NCBI RefSeq assembly: GCF_022602565.1
Contig: NZ_JALBCV010000002.1
Location: 236,677-300,676, forward strand
DNA: 64,000 nucleotides
Direction of reading: 5' to 3'
DNA from: Rosenbergiella metrosideri
GTDB lineage: Bacteria > Pseudomonadota > Gammaproteobacteria > Enterobacterales > Enterobacteriaceae
In this document: positions 25,237 through 35,335 of the stretch, piece by piece
Position numbering within the stretch: the stretch's first letter is position 1
Layout: the number at the start of each line of letters is the position of its first letter
Notes under the pieces: model-generated
What the model saw: the letters and a program-made list of their open reading frames with translations, nothing else
Told to the model about the DNA's origin: nothing
Databases searched by the model: none
Translations under genes and position numbers: made by a program

Positions 25237-27267
25237 ATGAGTAAAGTTTTTACCTTACACTCGGAATTTAAGCCTTCTGGTGATCAGCCTGAAGCGATAA
25301 AAAAATTAGAAGAAGGGTTGGACGATGGTCTCGCTCATCAAACGTTACTTGGCGTGACCGGTTCAGGGAAAACCTTTACCATCGCTAACGTTATTGCCGA
25401 TTCAAACCGTCCCACCATGATCATGGCACCGAATAAGACGCTAGCTGCCCAGCTTTATGGAGAGATGAAGGCTTTTTTCCCCGAAAACGCCGTCGAGTAT
25501 TTCGTGTCTTACTACGATTATTACCAGCCGGAAGCCTATGTACCGAGTTCCGACACCTTTATCGAAAAAGATGCTTCGGTGAATGAACACATTGAGCAAA
25601 TGCGTCTCTCAGCCACTAAAGCCCTACTCGAGCGCAAGGACGTGATTGTTGTGGCTTCAGTCTCGGCTATCTATGGACTAGGTGACCCTGACGCCTATTT
25701 GAAAATGATGCTGCATTTAACGCGAGGCATGATTATTGACCAGCGTAGCATTCTGCGCCGTCTGTCAGAGCTGCAGTACACACGTAACGATCAAGCTTTT
25801 CAGCGGGCGACATTCCGTGTTCGCGGAGATGTGATTGATATTTTCCCAGCGGAATCAGACGATTTAGCGTTGCGCGTGGAATTATTTGACGAAGAAGTCG
25901 AAAGACTCTCCCTCTTTGACCCGCTAACTGGGCAAATAGAGCAATCTGTTGCACGCTTTACTATCTATCCGAAAACCCACTATGTCACCCCCCGTGAGCG
26001 GATACTGCAAGCGATGGAGGAGATTAAAGTCGAGCTGGCTGATCGTAAAAAAGTCCTCTTAGACAATAATAAGCTCCTTGAAGAGCAGCGCATCACACAG
26101 CGCACGCAATTCGATCTCGAGATGATGAATGAACTGGGCTACTGTTCAGGTATCGAAAACTACTCGCGCTACCTGTCCGGACGGGGCCCAGGTCAGGCAC
26201 CGCCAACCTTATTTGACTATCTGCCCGCAGACGGCCTGCTGGTGGTGGACGAGTCCCACGTGACCATCCCACAGATTGGTGGGATGTATAAAGGTGACCG
26301 AGCGCGCAAGGAAAACCTAGTTGAGTATGGCTTTCGCTTACCTTCTGCTCTGGATAACCGGCCGATGAAGTTTGAGGAGTTCGAAGCGCTCGCCCCGCAA
26401 ACGATCTATGTCTCAGCGACCCCAGGCAAATACGAACTGGAAAAATCGGGCGAGGAAGTGATTGATCAAGTGGTGCGTCCAACAGGATTGCTGGATCCAA
26501 TCTTAGAGATTAGACCGGTGGCGACCCAAGTGGACGACTTATTGTCTGAAATACGCCAACGCGTTGAAATCAATGAGAGGGTGTTAGTCACCGTACTGAC
26601 TAAGCGTATGGCAGAAGATCTGACCGAATATTTAGAAGAGCATGGTGAGAAGGTCCGCTACCTTCACTCTGACATCGATACGGTTGAACGTATGGAAATT
26701 ATTCGTGATCTACGCTTAGGGAAGTTCGATGTCTTGGTAGGGATCAACTTACTGCGAGAAGGTCTGGATATGCCAGAAGTCTCGCTGGTGGCGATTCTGG
26801 ATGCGGATAAAGAAGGCTTCTTGCGCTCCGATCGATCACTGATTCAGACGATTGGACGGGCGGCTCGGAATGTGAGCGGTAAAGCGATTCTTTATGCAGA
26901 TAAGATTACGCCGTCCATGGCCCGTGCGATTGAGGAAACCGAGCGTCGTCGTGAAAAGCAAGAGGCTTGGAATAAAGAGCACGGTATTACGCCGACCAAA
27001 TTAAACAAGAAAATTACGGATATTCTTGAAATTGGTGGAGCGTCGGTGTCCGGTAAAAAAGCCAGCCCGTCCAAAGGGGATATCGAGCTAAAAGCAGCGG
27101 AAACAGCGGCGGAATATTCGCTGATGACCGCGCCGGAGTTACAAAAGAAGATTTCGGAGTACGAGCGAACTATGCAGAAACATGCGCAAAACCTCGAATT
27201 TGAAGAGGCTGCTCGTTTGCGTGATGAGCTTCATCAACTCCGAGATTTATTGCTTATCGCTATGTAG
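25237..27267 (+). CDS. uvrB: UvrB, excinuclease ABC subunit B
   Basis: Damage-verifying helicase-like subunit of nucleotide excision repair; loaded by UvrA and recruits UvrC. It has 676 residues from the second ATG of the frame (25237), matching E. coli MSKPF. Helicase motif I is [10 protein letters not shown] (about 39-48), followed by the beta-hairpin [12 protein letters not shown], motif [12 protein letters not shown], motif III VSATPG, and motifs [15 protein letters not shown] and QTIGRAARN. The C-terminal UVR motif ([17 protein letters not shown]) binds UvrC. Preceded by SOS and DnaA sites. Confidence 0.98.
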   Translation: MSKVFTLHSEFKPSGDQPEAIKKLEEGLDDGLAHQTLLGVTGSGKTFTIANVIADSNRPTMIMAPNKTLAAQLYGEMKAFFPENAVEYFVSYYDYYQPEAYVPSSDTFIEKDASVNEHIEQMRLSATKALLERKDVIVVASVSAIYGLGDPDAYLKMMLHLTRGMIIDQRSILRRLSELQYTRNDQAFQRATFRVRGDVIDIFPAESDDLALRVELFDEEVERLSLFDPLTGQIEQSVARFTIYPKTHYVTPRERILQAMEEIKVELADRKKVLLDNNKLLEEQRITQRTQFDLEMMNELGYCSGIENYSRYLSGRGPGQAPPTLFDYLPADGLLVVDESHVTIPQIGGMYKGDRARKENLVEYGFRLPSALDNRPMKFEEFEALAPQTIYVSATPGKYELEKSGEEVIDQVVRPTGLLDPILEIRPVATQVDDLLSEIRQRVEINERVLVTVLTKRMAEDLTEYLEEHGEKVRYLHSDIDTVERMEIIRDLRLGKFDVLVGINLLREGLDMPEVSLVAILDADKEGFLRSDRSLIQTIGRAARNVSGKAILYADKITPSMARAIEETERRREKQEAWNKEHGITPTKLNKKITDILEIGGASVSGKKASPSKGDIELKAAETAAEYSLMTAPELQKKISEYERTMQKHAQNLEFEEAARLRDELHQLRDLLLIAM

Positions 27268-27311
27268 GCAACCGCAGTACGACACGGACAGCGTGCCGTG
27301 CTGCAATGTTC

Positions 27312-28214
27312 TTAATGTAAGGCTTGAAAGGCATCCTCTAGCGCTTGGCGTAGCAGCTGTCTGTCATGGCGATAACCCACATCGCTAGCATCTAATGGGC
27401 GCTGGATGCGCAGTCGTTGGGTAATACCACGGCTATCAGCGGTGGGACCCAGAATAACGCCGTCTATCACGCGGCGGCCAATCTCATTTTCAATTAAGGT
27501 GAGCTTCTCCGCTACCGAAAGATGCCCTGCAGGACTCAATTCTGTTCCTAGATTATCGATAAATAACATCTTTGCCGGAGTACGGCGCAACGCTTGGCTA
27601 ATCGCTTTCACTAAAATGACTGGCATAATGCTGGTATAGAAACTGCCAGGGCCCAAAATAATCAGATCAGCATCGAGAACTGCTTCAATCGCTTCTCGGG
27701 TAGCTTTTACCGGGGCCGAGAGCGCTAAGCTCGTTGGCCACTCCTTCATTGCATCGATCTCGGTTTCTCCGTGGATCAAGGTCCCGCGAGCGTCCGTGGC
27801 GACTAAGTCAACGGGCTGTTCCGACATGGGGATTAAAAAGGCATCGACTTTCAATACATTACGTATGAGATTGATTGCCTCTAACGGCCGAACGCTCAGG
27901 CTATCTAGCGCACGTAACATTAAATTCCCTAAGTTATGCCCCGCTAATTCCCCTTGGCCGGAAAAGCGATATTCAAACATCGCTGACGCGACACTTGGTT
28001 GGGTAATGAGCTGATTTAAGCAATTACGAGTGTCTCCCCACGCAATGCCGCCCTCTGAGCGTCGGATGCGCCCCGTCGAGCCACCATTATCGGTAGTCGT
28101 GACTATTCCGGTAAGACGAGAACCGAGGGAGGAGAGCGAAGACATTACTCGTCCTAAGCCATGGCCGCCACCGATGGCAACGACTCTATCAAGATCTGCT
28201 AAGGTACGGTTCAT
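27312..28214 (-). CDS. ybhK: YbhK/YvcK family (CofD-like) protein
   Basis: Member of the YvcK/gluconeogenesis-factor family, structurally related to the 2-phospho-L-lactate transferase CofD; Bacillus YvcK binds UDP-GlcNAc and affects carbon use and cell shape. The E. coli role is unclear. 300 residues from the ATG at 28214 ([17 protein letters not shown]), with AAGGA upstream; in-frame ATGs at 28223 and a few codons earlier are possible. Key blocks: [33 protein letters not shown], and [12 protein letters not shown]. Located between uvrB and moaA, on the opposite strand, as in E. coli. Confidence 0.92.
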   Translation of the reverse strand: MNRTLADLDRVVAIGGGHGLGRVMSSLSSLGSRLTGIVTTTDNGGSTGRIRRSEGGIAWGDTRNCLNQLITQPSVASAMFEYRFSGQGELAGHNLGNLMLRALDSLSVRPLEAINLIRNVLKVDAFLIPMSEQPVDLVATDARGTLIHGETEIDAMKEWPTSLALSAPVKATREAIEAVLDADLIILGPGSFYTSIMPVILVKAISQALRRTPAKMLFIDNLGTELSPAGHLSVAEKLTLIENEIGRRVIDGVILGPTADSRGITQRLRIQRPLDASDVGYRHDRQLLRQALEDAFQALH

Positions 28215-28333
28215 TTGGGGCATCATCCTTAAGGGTCGAGTGTTTACGGCAAATACTAGCGCGTATTATCTGCTGTTCTCCACGTATTGCCCAAGACAAA
28301 TTTGAAAAATATCAGAGAATTGATCAGCCAAAC

Positions 28334-28370
28334 ATGACACTTATACCTATTCAAGCTAGGATAATGTCAT
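28334..28370 (+). promoter_or_regulatory. Imperfect inverted repeat in the moaA upstream region
   Basis: ATGACA-c-TTAT-a-CCTA ... TAGG-ATAA-TGTCAT, around a 7-base loop, about 80 bp before moaA. It could fold in the mRNA leader or be a protein site. It does not look like the Moco riboswitch that precedes moaA in E. coli. Confidence 0.4.
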
Positions 28371-28447
28371 CACTTCCCCGGTTTTTCCTTACACGTGAAT
28401 TGGCGTGAATGGATATTTTGTTGCATCACCTTTAACGAGGTATTTAT

Positions 28448-29428
28448 TTGTTACCCTTGACCGATACCTATCAGCGCAAATTTTATTACTTACGGTTGTC
28501 CATTACGGACGTCTGTAACTTTCGCTGTACGTACTGTTTACCTGATGGCTATCGACCGAGTAAGGACCGAGAGGCGTTCTTATCTGTCGAGGAGGTCGCC
28601 CGAGTGGCGCAAGCCTTCGGTCAATTGGGAACGACGAAAATACGGTTAACGGGCGGTGAACCCTCAATGCGCCGTGATTTTAGCGATATTATCGCCGCTA
28701 TTCGTCAGCAACCGGCGATACAACAGATTGCTATGACAACCAATGGCTACCGCTTAGCGAAAGAGGCGGCAAATTGGCGTACGGCGGGACTGACTGCGGT
28801 TAACGTCAGCCTAGATAGCTTGGATGCGCGTCAGTTTCATCAAATAACTGGGCAGAATAAATTTACTGAGGTTATGGCTGGAATCGATGCCAGTTTGGCC
28901 GCCGGTTTTCCCGTGGTCAAAATCAATGTTGTGTTGATGAAACATCTCACCCAACAGCTCCCCGAATTCCTCGCGTGGATAAAGGATCGTCCATTACAGC
29001 TGCGTTTTATTGAGTTGATGGAAACGGGGGAAGGCAACGATTACTTTGCTAAGCACCACCTTTCTGGTGAGCATTTACGCCGCCAATTAGTGGATCAAGG
29101 TTGGCAAATCGTCACCCGAGCCGCTGATGCGGGACCTGCCCAAATTTTTATTCATCCTGACTATCTTGGACAGATCGGGTTGATCATGCCTTATGACAAA
29201 GGTTTCTGTGATAGCTGTAACCGATTACGGGTCTCAGCTATCGGTCAATTACACCTCTGTTTATTTGGTGAGCAAGGCATCGATCTGCGTGATTTACTGC
29301 AGGCTGATGCCCAACAATCGGCGCTACAAGAACGTATTCAGTTGAGCTTGGCTCAGAAGAAACAGACACATTTTCTCCATCAAGGGATGACGGGCATGGC
29401 ACGCAATCTCTCTTATATTGGTGGTTAA
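28448..29428 (+). CDS. moaA: GTP 3',8-cyclase MoaA
   Basis: Radical SAM enzyme that starts molybdopterin synthesis by converting GTP to 3',8-cyclo-H2GTP. It has 326 residues (E. coli 329). The N-terminal cluster is CNFRCTYC at about 18-25; [12 protein letters not shown] and TTNGYRL follow; the C-terminal cluster ligands are FCDSCNRLR and HLCLFG; the essential GG end is SYIGG. The start is TTG, preceded by GAGG at the right distance; no ATG gives the family N-terminus, so a rare start codon is likely. First gene of moaABCDE. Confidence 0.96.
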   Translation: MLPLTDTYQRKFYYLRLSITDVCNFRCTYCLPDGYRPSKDREAFLSVEEVARVAQAFGQLGTTKIRLTGGEPSMRRDFSDIIAAIRQQPAIQQIAMTTNGYRLAKEAANWRTAGLTAVNVSLDSLDARQFHQITGQNKFTEVMAGIDASLAAGFPVVKINVVLMKHLTQQLPEFLAWIKDRPLQLRFIELMETGEGNDYFAKHHLSGEHLRRQLVDQGWQIVTRAADAGPAQIFIHPDYLGQIGLIMPYDKGFCDSCNRLRVSAIGQLHLCLFGEQGIDLRDLLQADAQQSALQERIQLSLAQKKQTHFLHQGMTGMARNLSYIGG

Positions 29429-29442
29429 GGCGAGGAGCTGAA

Positions 29443-29964
29443 ATGGATAATCCACAAGGGAACACACCTTCTCTAAATATTGCAGTATTAACGATCTCAA
29501 ACCATCGTACCAAGGAAAATGATAGCTCTGGCGATTATCTGCAACAGGCGGTGGAACAAGCTGGACATCGCGTGGTTGAGCGTGCTATTTGCCCCGATAA
29601 TCGCTATGCAATACGCGCCATCGTGTCACAAGCGATTGCGAGTCCGCATATCCAAGCGGTGTTAATCAATGGCGGAACGGGGTTTCATGAACAGAATACA
29701 ACGCCTGAGGCAATAGTTCCGTTATTCGATAAAGAGATCACGGGGTTTGGTGAGCTGTTTAGGATGTTCTCGTTTGAACAGATTCAGCAGGCGACATTAC
29801 AATCTCGTGCGGTAGCAGGGCTGGCTAATCAAACAGTCATCTTTGCCTTTCCTGGCTCCACCTCGGCGTGTCAATTGGCATGGGAACAGATTATCGATGC
29901 ACAGCTTAATATCAACACTACCCCCTGTAATTTCGTGCCACAACTCAAGAAAATCTCCCAATGA
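29443..29964 (+). CDS. moaB: MoaB, molybdopterin-binding protein
   Basis: Trimeric MogA/MoeA-like fold protein (173 residues; E. coli 170). In E. coli its function is not clear because MogA does the adenylylation. Blocks: [38 protein letters not shown] with the GGTG motif, and [20 protein letters not shown] precedes the ATG 14 bp after moaA. Ends 4 bp inside moaC (ATGA). Confidence 0.95.
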   Translation: MDNPQGNTPSLNIAVLTISNHRTKENDSSGDYLQQAVEQAGHRVVERAICPDNRYAIRAIVSQAIASPHIQAVLINGGTGFHEQNTTPEAIVPLFDKEITGFGELFRMFSFEQIQQATLQSRAVAGLANQTVIFAFPGSTSACQLAWEQIIDAQLNINTTPCNFVPQLKKISQ

Positions 29965-30446
29965 ATTCATTATCTCACCTTAATCAAGCGGGCGAGGCGA
30001 ATATGGTGGATGTCAGCGAAAAAGCGGTGACATTACGACAAGCGCGTGCCGAAGCTTATCTCTCACTCAATGCGCATACCCTGCAATTAATTACTGAGGG
30101 CAAACATCCTAAAGGGGATGTCTTTGCTGTGGCACGGATCGCCGGGATTCAAGCAGCGAAGAAGACATGGGATCTTATCCCTCTGTGTCACCCGTTAATG
30201 CTGACCAAAGTGGAAGTATTGCTAACCCCACTACGCGATCCTTGCCGTATTCATATCCAAACGCTCTGCCGCTTGAGCGGGCAAACAGGCGTGGAGATGG
30301 AAGCCTTGACGGCAGCCTCAGTTACGGCGTTGACCTTATACGACATGTGTAAAGCGGTACAGAAAGACATGGTGATTGAGTGTATCCGGCTGGTGGAGAA
30401 GCAGGGTGGAAAATCCGGTGACTATCAAGGGAGTTGGCATGATTAA
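29961..30446 (+). CDS. moaC: Cyclic pyranopterin monophosphate synthase MoaC
   Basis: Converts the MoaA product to cyclic pyranopterin monophosphate. It has 161 residues, as in E. coli. Conserved parts: [31 protein letters not shown]-like (here [23 protein letters not shown]), [23 protein letters not shown] with the active-site Glu/Asp, and [17 protein letters not shown]. Overlaps moaB by 4 bp and moaD by 8 bp. Confidence 0.98.
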   Translation: MNSLSHLNQAGEANMVDVSEKAVTLRQARAEAYLSLNAHTLQLITEGKHPKGDVFAVARIAGIQAAKKTWDLIPLCHPLMLTKVEVLLTPLRDPCRIHIQTLCRLSGQTGVEMEALTAASVTALTLYDMCKAVQKDMVIECIRLVEKQGGKSGDYQGSWHD

Positions 30447-30684
30447 GGTACTTTTTTTTGCACAAACCCGTGAACTGGTAGAGTGCGATAAGCTTATGCT
30501 GCCTGCCGAGTTCAACACGGTTGAACAACTCCGTACCGCACTCGTACAACGCGGTAAACGCTGGCAGTTGGCACTGGCGGATGGGCGCTTATTGGTTGCG
30601 GTGAACCAAGAAATTTGCGACGTTTCACAGCCTCTACAGTCAGGTGATGAGGTGGCTTTCTTCCCACCCGTCACAGGGGGATAA
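30439..30684 (+). CDS. moaD: Molybdopterin synthase sulfur carrier MoaD
   Basis: Small subunit of molybdopterin synthase; its C-terminal Gly-Gly is adenylylated by MoeB and then carries the thiocarboxylate sulfur. 81 residues from the ATG at 30439 ([14 protein letters not shown]), as in E. coli, with AAGGGAG upstream; the open frame extends further up without resemblance. Ends FFPPVTGG. Overlaps both neighbours in the moa operon. Confidence 0.97.
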   Translation: MIKVLFFAQTRELVECDKLMLPAEFNTVEQLRTALVQRGKRWQLALADGRLLVAVNQEICDVSQPLQSGDEVAFFPPVTGG

Positions 30685-31154
30685 TGATGCCTGCGTTGAC
30701 CCGTATTGAGGTCACTGCCGCTCCTTTCAATATCGAGGATGAATATCGGCTTGCCGCCAGCCATCATCAAGATGGCGCTCTCGTCTTTTTCGTCGGTAAG
30801 GTGCGAGATATGAACCAGGGATACGCGGTGAGTCAGCTTACCTTAGAACACTATCCAGGCATGACCGAGCGGGTGTTAAATGACCTTGCGGATCATGCTA
30901 GGGAGCGCTTTGCAGTCAATAACATCACGATTATCCATCGCGTAGGGACGTTTTCGTTGGCAGAAGAGATTGTCTTGGTGATCGTCAGTGCTATCCATCG
31001 GCATGCCGCCTTCTTGGCAACAGAATTCATTATGGATTTATTGAAAAGCCAAGCGCCTTTTTGGAAACGTGAGAATACAGCCGAGGGGATAAGGTGGTTA
31101 TCACCTACCTTACAAGACAGTACCGCTTCAGAAAAATGGAACAATAAGGAATGA
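30684..31154 (+). CDS. moaE: Molybdopterin synthase catalytic subunit MoaE
   Basis: Large subunit that moves sulfur from MoaD to the precursor. It has 156 residues (E. coli 150); the extra residues are at the C-terminus (STASEKWNNKE). Key blocks: GALVFFVGKVRD with the Arg, LEHYPGMTE, IIHRVGTF, HRHAAFLATEFIMDLLKSQAPFWKRE with the two catalytic Lys residues. Starts one base inside moaD (TAATG); ATGs at 30684 and 30687 are adjacent. Its end overlaps the following lipoprotein gene by 4 bp. Confidence 0.96.
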   Translation: MMPALTRIEVTAAPFNIEDEYRLAASHHQDGALVFFVGKVRDMNQGYAVSQLTLEHYPGMTERVLNDLADHARERFAVNNITIIHRVGTFSLAEEIVLVIVSAIHRHAAFLATEFIMDLLKSQAPFWKRENTAEGIRWLSPTLQDSTASEKWNNKE

Positions 31155-32263
31155 TCAACGTGACGCGATCGACAGCCCAAAACTTGATACTGTCAGCTAT
31201 GATGGCCTTGCTGCTGGCGAGTTGTGCGTCAGAAAAACCCAAAGCGCCAGCACGACCAAAAGTTGCCGTAACCACTCAAGTTAAGCAGCTGCTGCCGAGT
31301 TCTGTGTCAAACAAAACTGCTTGGTCGGAGGATATCTACCAAGCGTTTTTACATCAACAGATCGATGCTAATGTGTCTAATCTGTGCGCAGTCATTGCTG
31401 TGGCGGGCCAAGAGACCAATTTTAATGCTGACGCGCCGGTTAAAGGTTTACCGCAGATTGCTTGGCAGGAGATTTATCGTCGAGCAGGCTCACTGCATAT
31501 TCCTGAATTTGTAGTACGTACGGCATTAAAAATTCCGTCGACCAATGGTAAAAGCTACACTGAGCGATTAGATACGGTACGCAGCGAACGTGAACTGAGC
31601 GATATTTTTGACGATTTAATTGATTCTGTTCCCTTAGGCCAACGGTTATTTGGTCGCTTTAACCCCATCCATACTGGAGGGCCGATGCAGGTAAGTATCG
31701 CCTTTGCGGAACAGCATGCAGAGAATTACCCTTACAAGGTAGAGAAAAGTATTCGTAAAGAAGTACTTACCCAGCGCGGTGGGATCTATTTTGGTACACT
31801 GCATCTGCTCGGCTACCCCACCCATTATTCGGTGCCTTTATACCGTTTTGCCGACTATAATGCAGGGTGGTATGCCAGTCGTAATGCTGCCTTCCAAGCG
31901 GCAGTCTCCTATTTGAGCGGACAAAAATTGGCATTAGATGGCGATTTAATTCAATATCAGAGTGACGCGCCGAGTCATACCGAGTTGGCGATTAGGTCGA
32001 TTCGCTCTACACTGCAACTGAGCGAATCAGCGATTCACCAACAGTTGTCACAAGGTGAATCACTTGAATTTGAACAAAGCCAATTATGGAAAAAAGTCTT
32101 TTCTGCCGCCGATAAAAAGCGAGGGCAGGCTTGGCCACACGAGCGGTTACCAGGGATCACATTAGAAAGCCCTAAAATTTCTCGTAATTTGACTACCGCC
32201 TGGTTTGCACAACGCGTAAACCAACGTTATCAACACTGTTTACTTCAAGCTAGGGAGGAGTAA
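31151..32263 (+). CDS. DUF1615 family lipoprotein
   Basis: Function unknown. 370 residues with an N-terminal signal ending in the lipobox LLASC (Cys25), predicted to be outer-membrane sorted because Ala/Ser follow. The body resembles DUF1615 (Pfam PF07759): CAVIAVAGQETNFNADAPVKGLPQIAWQEI, GPMQVSIAFAE, GGIYFGTLHLLGYP and FADYNAGWYASRNAAFQ. The ETNF ... GPMQV ... YNAG arrangement recalls lytic transglycosylases of the lysozyme fold (a Glu, a G-x-MQV block, then YNAG), so a wall-related role is an inference. It overlaps moaE by 4 bp and ybhL follows with a 1 bp overlap, so it could be co-transcribed with moa. Confidence 0.85.
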   Translation: MINVTRSTAQNLILSAMMALLLASCASEKPKAPARPKVAVTTQVKQLLPSSVSNKTAWSEDIYQAFLHQQIDANVSNLCAVIAVAGQETNFNADAPVKGLPQIAWQEIYRRAGSLHIPEFVVRTALKIPSTNGKSYTERLDTVRSERELSDIFDDLIDSVPLGQRLFGRFNPIHTGGPMQVSIAFAEQHAENYPYKVEKSIRKEVLTQRGGIYFGTLHLLGYPTHYSVPLYRFADYNAGWYASRNAAFQAAVSYLSGQKLALDGDLIQYQSDAPSHTELAIRSIRSTLQLSESAIHQQLSQGESLEFEQSQLWKKVFSAADKKRGQAWPHERLPGITLESPKISRNLTTAWFAQRVNQRYQHCLLQAREE

Positions 32264-32973
32264 TGGAAAATTATCAACGTCCTTCATCATTAGGACACAC
32301 CTCGTCGGGCAGTCGCGTACAAGCGTATATGACCCAAGTTTATGGTTGGATGACCACTGGCTTATTATTAACGGCGTTTGTAAGCTGGTTTGCCGCAAGA
32401 ACGCCTGCAGTAATGGAAGCGATCTTCTCCAGCCGAATGACCTTCTTTGGGTTAATCATTGCTCAACTTGCCGTGGTATTCGTACTGTCAGGTATGGTGC
32501 ATAAAATGAGCGCAGCACTGGCCACTGGCCTGTTTATGCTGTACTCCGTCCTGACTGGGCTGACCATGGCCAGTATTTTTCTTGCCTTCACCTATTCTTC
32601 GATTGCCAGTACCTTTGTGGTGACGGCGGCGATGTTTGGTGCGATGACGGTTTATGGTGCGGTAACGAAGCGCGACCTCAGTAAATTGGGAAGCTTACTG
32701 TTTATGGCGTTGATCGGCATATTAATCGCTTCGCTGGTTAATTACTGGCTTAAGAGTACCGCATTAATGTGGGCGATTACCTACATCGGTGTAGTGGTAT
32801 TTGTCGGCTTAACCGCTTACGACACACAAAAACTTCGCCAACTAGGTGAGAACATTGATGCATCGGATAAGGCGAATTTTCGTCGTTACAGTATCGTTGG
32901 GGCACTCACCTTATACTTGGATTTCATCAACCTTTTCATGATGTTACTAAGAATTTTTGGTGATAGACGATAA
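32263..32973 (+). CDS. ybhL: YbhL, Bax inhibitor-1/YccA family membrane protein
   Basis: Seven-helix inner-membrane protein of the TMBIM/BI-1 family (236 residues; E. coli 234); bacterial relatives act as pH-sensitive calcium leak channels, the E. coli role is unproven. Blocks: YMTQVYGWMTTGLLLTA, LFMLYSVLTGLT, FVVTAAMFGAMTVYG, YDTQKLRQLG, and ALTLYLDFINLFMMLLRIFG, with the conserved Asp pair near the end. Start overlaps the preceding stop by one base; ends in a strong terminator. Confidence 0.95.
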   Translation: MENYQRPSSLGHTSSGSRVQAYMTQVYGWMTTGLLLTAFVSWFAARTPAVMEAIFSSRMTFFGLIIAQLAVVFVLSGMVHKMSAALATGLFMLYSVLTGLTMASIFLAFTYSSIASTFVVTAAMFGAMTVYGAVTKRDLSKLGSLLFMALIGILIASLVNYWLKSTALMWAITYIGVVVFVGLTAYDTQKLRQLGENIDASDKANFRRYSIVGALTLYLDFINLFMMLLRIFGDRR

Positions 32974-32993
32974 CGTAACAGCAGAAGATCGTG

Positions 32994-33022
32994 AAAAGAG
33001 GGGATTATCCCCTCTTTTTTTT
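32994..33022 (+). terminator. Terminator of the moa-ybhL run
   Basis: AAAAGAGGGGA-TTA-TCCCCTCTTTT hairpin continuing into T8, 21 bp after ybhL. Confidence 0.93.
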
Positions 33023-33423
33023 GCGTAAAAAAACAGCAGAAATTTCTTAAGTTGAATACACTACAAAAAGAGGTTTTATTTCAACTTACTGTTTTTAATG
33101 ACCATTTATCAATAAAAACCTCCTACGGATTGTTTTTTGACCAATAAAAAGCCTTTCACTACATTATTCTAAAAATCCTGATTTTTAGGTATTTTTACAG
33201 TGTTTCATACTGATTAATTACCGGCTTTAAAACAAAATATGATATTCCTCCTTTTTTGTGGCAGACTGGGGCCGTCTTCTAAAGGAATTATCTGAAGAAA
33301 TATCGGTCTTATCACAATTGCAGTGCAGAGTAGTGGTCAACCGATTTAATTCGATTACTCTCGGAAGACAATTACTGGCGTTAGAGTGTTTTGCTTTAGT
33401 GCGAGTATTACTAGGAGATAACT
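33023..33423. other. AT-rich intergenic region before ybhQ
   Basis: About 400 bp with no supported gene. It contains a tight AT hairpin CTAAAAATC-CT-GATTTTTAG at 33169-33188 and several A/T runs. The last 60 bp hold the ybhQ ribosome-binding site. E. coli has ybhM/ybhN/ybhO/ybhP between ybhL and ybhQ; no trace of them was recognised. Confidence 0.6.
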
Positions 33424-33816
33424 ATGAAATGGTCTAACCGTGTTCAGATTGTCACTGGGCAAACGTGTTTTCATATCGCGATGCACTTAACCATCGTGGC
33501 TTCATTAATTTGGGGTTTTAAACACAAGTTGTTAGTTGAAGTCAGTGCCGGATTGGTCGCAAGTTATGTCGTTTTGCTGGTTGCTATGTTGATTACGCAA
33601 AATGTCTCGCGCTTACGCGCAGTGGGAGATTATCTAGAAGAAGCCTCTACCACCTACTATTTTGGTGCGGCAATGTTGTCACTCTTCTTATTCTCTCGTG
33701 TATTGCACAATCCGCTACTGATTTGTGGATTAGGTGTGGCGATGCTTATTGGGCCCGCACTTTTTTCATTGTTGGCTAAAGGTTCCAGTCAACAAGTCGA
33801 AAAAAAACGCAGCTAA
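33424..33816 (+). CDS. ybhQ: YbhQ family inner-membrane protein
   Basis: Function unknown. 130 residues (E. coli 136) with four hydrophobic segments. It matches YbhQ by MKWSNRVQIVTGQTCFHIAMHL at the start and by YLEEASTTYYFGAAMLSLFLFSRVL, GPALFSLLAK later. AGGAGAT sits 5 bp before the ATG. Stands alone between terminators, upstream of rhlE as in E. coli. Confidence 0.88.
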   Translation: MKWSNRVQIVTGQTCFHIAMHLTIVASLIWGFKHKLLVEVSAGLVASYVVLLVAMLITQNVSRLRAVGDYLEEASTTYYFGAAMLSLFLFSRVLHNPLLICGLGVAMLIGPALFSLLAKGSSQQVEKKRS

Positions 33817-33823
33817 TACCTCC

Positions 33824-33850
33824 AAGGCCAGTCATTCGACTGGCCTTTTT
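33824..33850 (+). terminator. Terminator of ybhQ
   Basis: AAGGCCAGT-CATTCG-ACTGGCCTT hairpin with five T. Confidence 0.9.
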
Positions 33851-33999
33851 AACATCCTCGCAGTCCTGCCTAAAGTCTGATACACTCCCTCCACTTATCG
33901 CATTGTAGTTTGCGTTGATCTCTCTCAATTTAGTGACAATCCCCCCCCTGAAAACTGCACCGTGAATAGACGGTCAGGGTGTCTCTGGAGCAATACCCC

Positions 34000-35331
34000 A
34001 TGACTTTCGATTCACTCGGTCTACATGCCGAGATTTTGCGTGCTGTTAACGAACAGGGCTACACCACTCCCACGCCAATCCAACAACAAGCGATTCCTAT
34101 CGTTTTAGCGGGGGATGACTTATTAGCCAGCGCGCAAACGGGTACGGGTAAAACCGCAGGGTTCACCTTGCCACTGTTACACCGTCTTGCCGCAAGTGAG
34201 AAGCCTATTAATGGACGCAGACCGGTACGAGCACTCATTTTAACGCCTACGCGCGAACTGGCCGCACAGGTTGGCGAGAATGTTCAAAGCTATAGCCGTT
34301 ACCTTAAATTACGGTCGCTGGTGGTATTCGGCGGTGTCAGCATTAATCCGCAAATGATGAAATTACGTGGCGGAGTTGACGTACTGGTTGCTACACCTGG
34401 TCGATTACTCGATCTCGTGCAGCAGAATGCCGTGCAATTATCAAATATCGAAATTTTAGTGCTGGATGAAGCTGACCGTATGCTAGATATGGGCTTTATC
34501 CATGATATCCGTCGTATCTTGGCGAAATTACCGACGCGTCGTCAGAACTTACTGTTCTCTGCGACCTTCTCTGACGAGATCAAAACCCTGGCTGAAAAGT
34601 TATTAGACCGTCCAAAATTGGTCGAAGTGGCTCGCCGTAATACTGCTTCCGAACAAGTCTCTCAACAGGTGCATTTTGTTGATAAGAAGCGTAAGCGTGA
34701 ATTGCTCTCTTATTTAATCGGTAAGGAAAATTGGCAACAGGTATTGGTCTTCACCCGTACCAAACACGGTGCTAACCACCTTGCAGAGCAGCTGAATAAA
34801 GATGGGATTACGGCTGCCGCTATCCACGGTAATAAAAGCCAAGGTGCGCGAACGCGTGCGCTTGAGCATTTTAAAACCGGGGAAGTGCGCGTGTTAGTTG
34901 CGACCGATATTGCAGCGCGCGGCATCGATATAGAAGAACTACCTCACGTCGTGAACTACGAGCTGCCCAATGTGGCGGAAGATTATGTGCACCGTATTGG
35001 CCGTACTGGCCGTGCAGCGGCCAGTGGTTCTGCACTGTCACTCGTTTGTGTAGATGAACATAAGTTATTGCGTGATATCGAAAAGCTCTTGAAAAAAGAG
35101 ATTCCTCGCCTGGCCATTCCAGGCTATGAGCCGGATCCGTCTATTAAAGCTGAGCCGATTCAAAACGGACGTCAAGGTGGACGAGGTGCTGGACGTGGTG
35201 GACGCTCTGAGCATAATGGCTCGCGTGGACAGGGCCGTCCTCAAGGACAAAATAGCTCTCGACCTCGCACGCGTAATGGGGCTTCTGCGTCAACAAAGCC
35301 TGCCGCAAAGAAACCGCAGGGCAATCGCTAG
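34000..35331 (+). CDS. rhlE: ATP-dependent RNA helicase RhlE
   Basis: DEAD-box RNA helicase with roles in ribosome assembly and RNA decay. 443 residues from the ATG at 34000 (MTFDSLGL), with GGAG at 10-13 bp upstream; an in-frame GTG lies at 33979. Motifs in order: Q motif [23 protein letters not shown], Ia PTREL, II DEAD ([13 protein letters not shown]), [42 protein letters not shown]. From about 370 the tail is basic and low-complexity ([18 protein letters not shown]), the usual RNA-binding extension. dusC begins 4 bp after its stop. Confidence 0.97.
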   Translation: MTFDSLGLHAEILRAVNEQGYTTPTPIQQQAIPIVLAGDDLLASAQTGTGKTAGFTLPLLHRLAASEKPINGRRPVRALILTPTRELAAQVGENVQSYSRYLKLRSLVVFGGVSINPQMMKLRGGVDVLVATPGRLLDLVQQNAVQLSNIEILVLDEADRMLDMGFIHDIRRILAKLPTRRQNLLFSATFSDEIKTLAEKLLDRPKLVEVARRNTASEQVSQQVHFVDKKRKRELLSYLIGKENWQQVLVFTRTKHGANHLAEQLNKDGITAAAIHGNKSQGARTRALEHFKTGEVRVLVATDIAARGIDIEELPHVVNYELPNVAEDYVHRIGRTGRAAASGSALSLVCVDEHKLLRDIEKLLKKEIPRLAIPGYEPDPSIKAEPIQNGRQGGRGAGRGGRSEHNGSRGQGRPQGQNSSRPRTRNGASASTKPAAKKPQGNR

Positions 35332-35335
35332 TCCG

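Noticed and set aside
28227-28447. Moco riboswitch upstream of moaA
   Set aside because: No block resembling the conserved core was seen; without a covariance search it cannot be claimed.
29961-30770. Minus-strand frames over moaC-moaD-moaE (up to 144 codons)
   Set aside because: Shadows of three well-supported overlapping genes on the plus strand.
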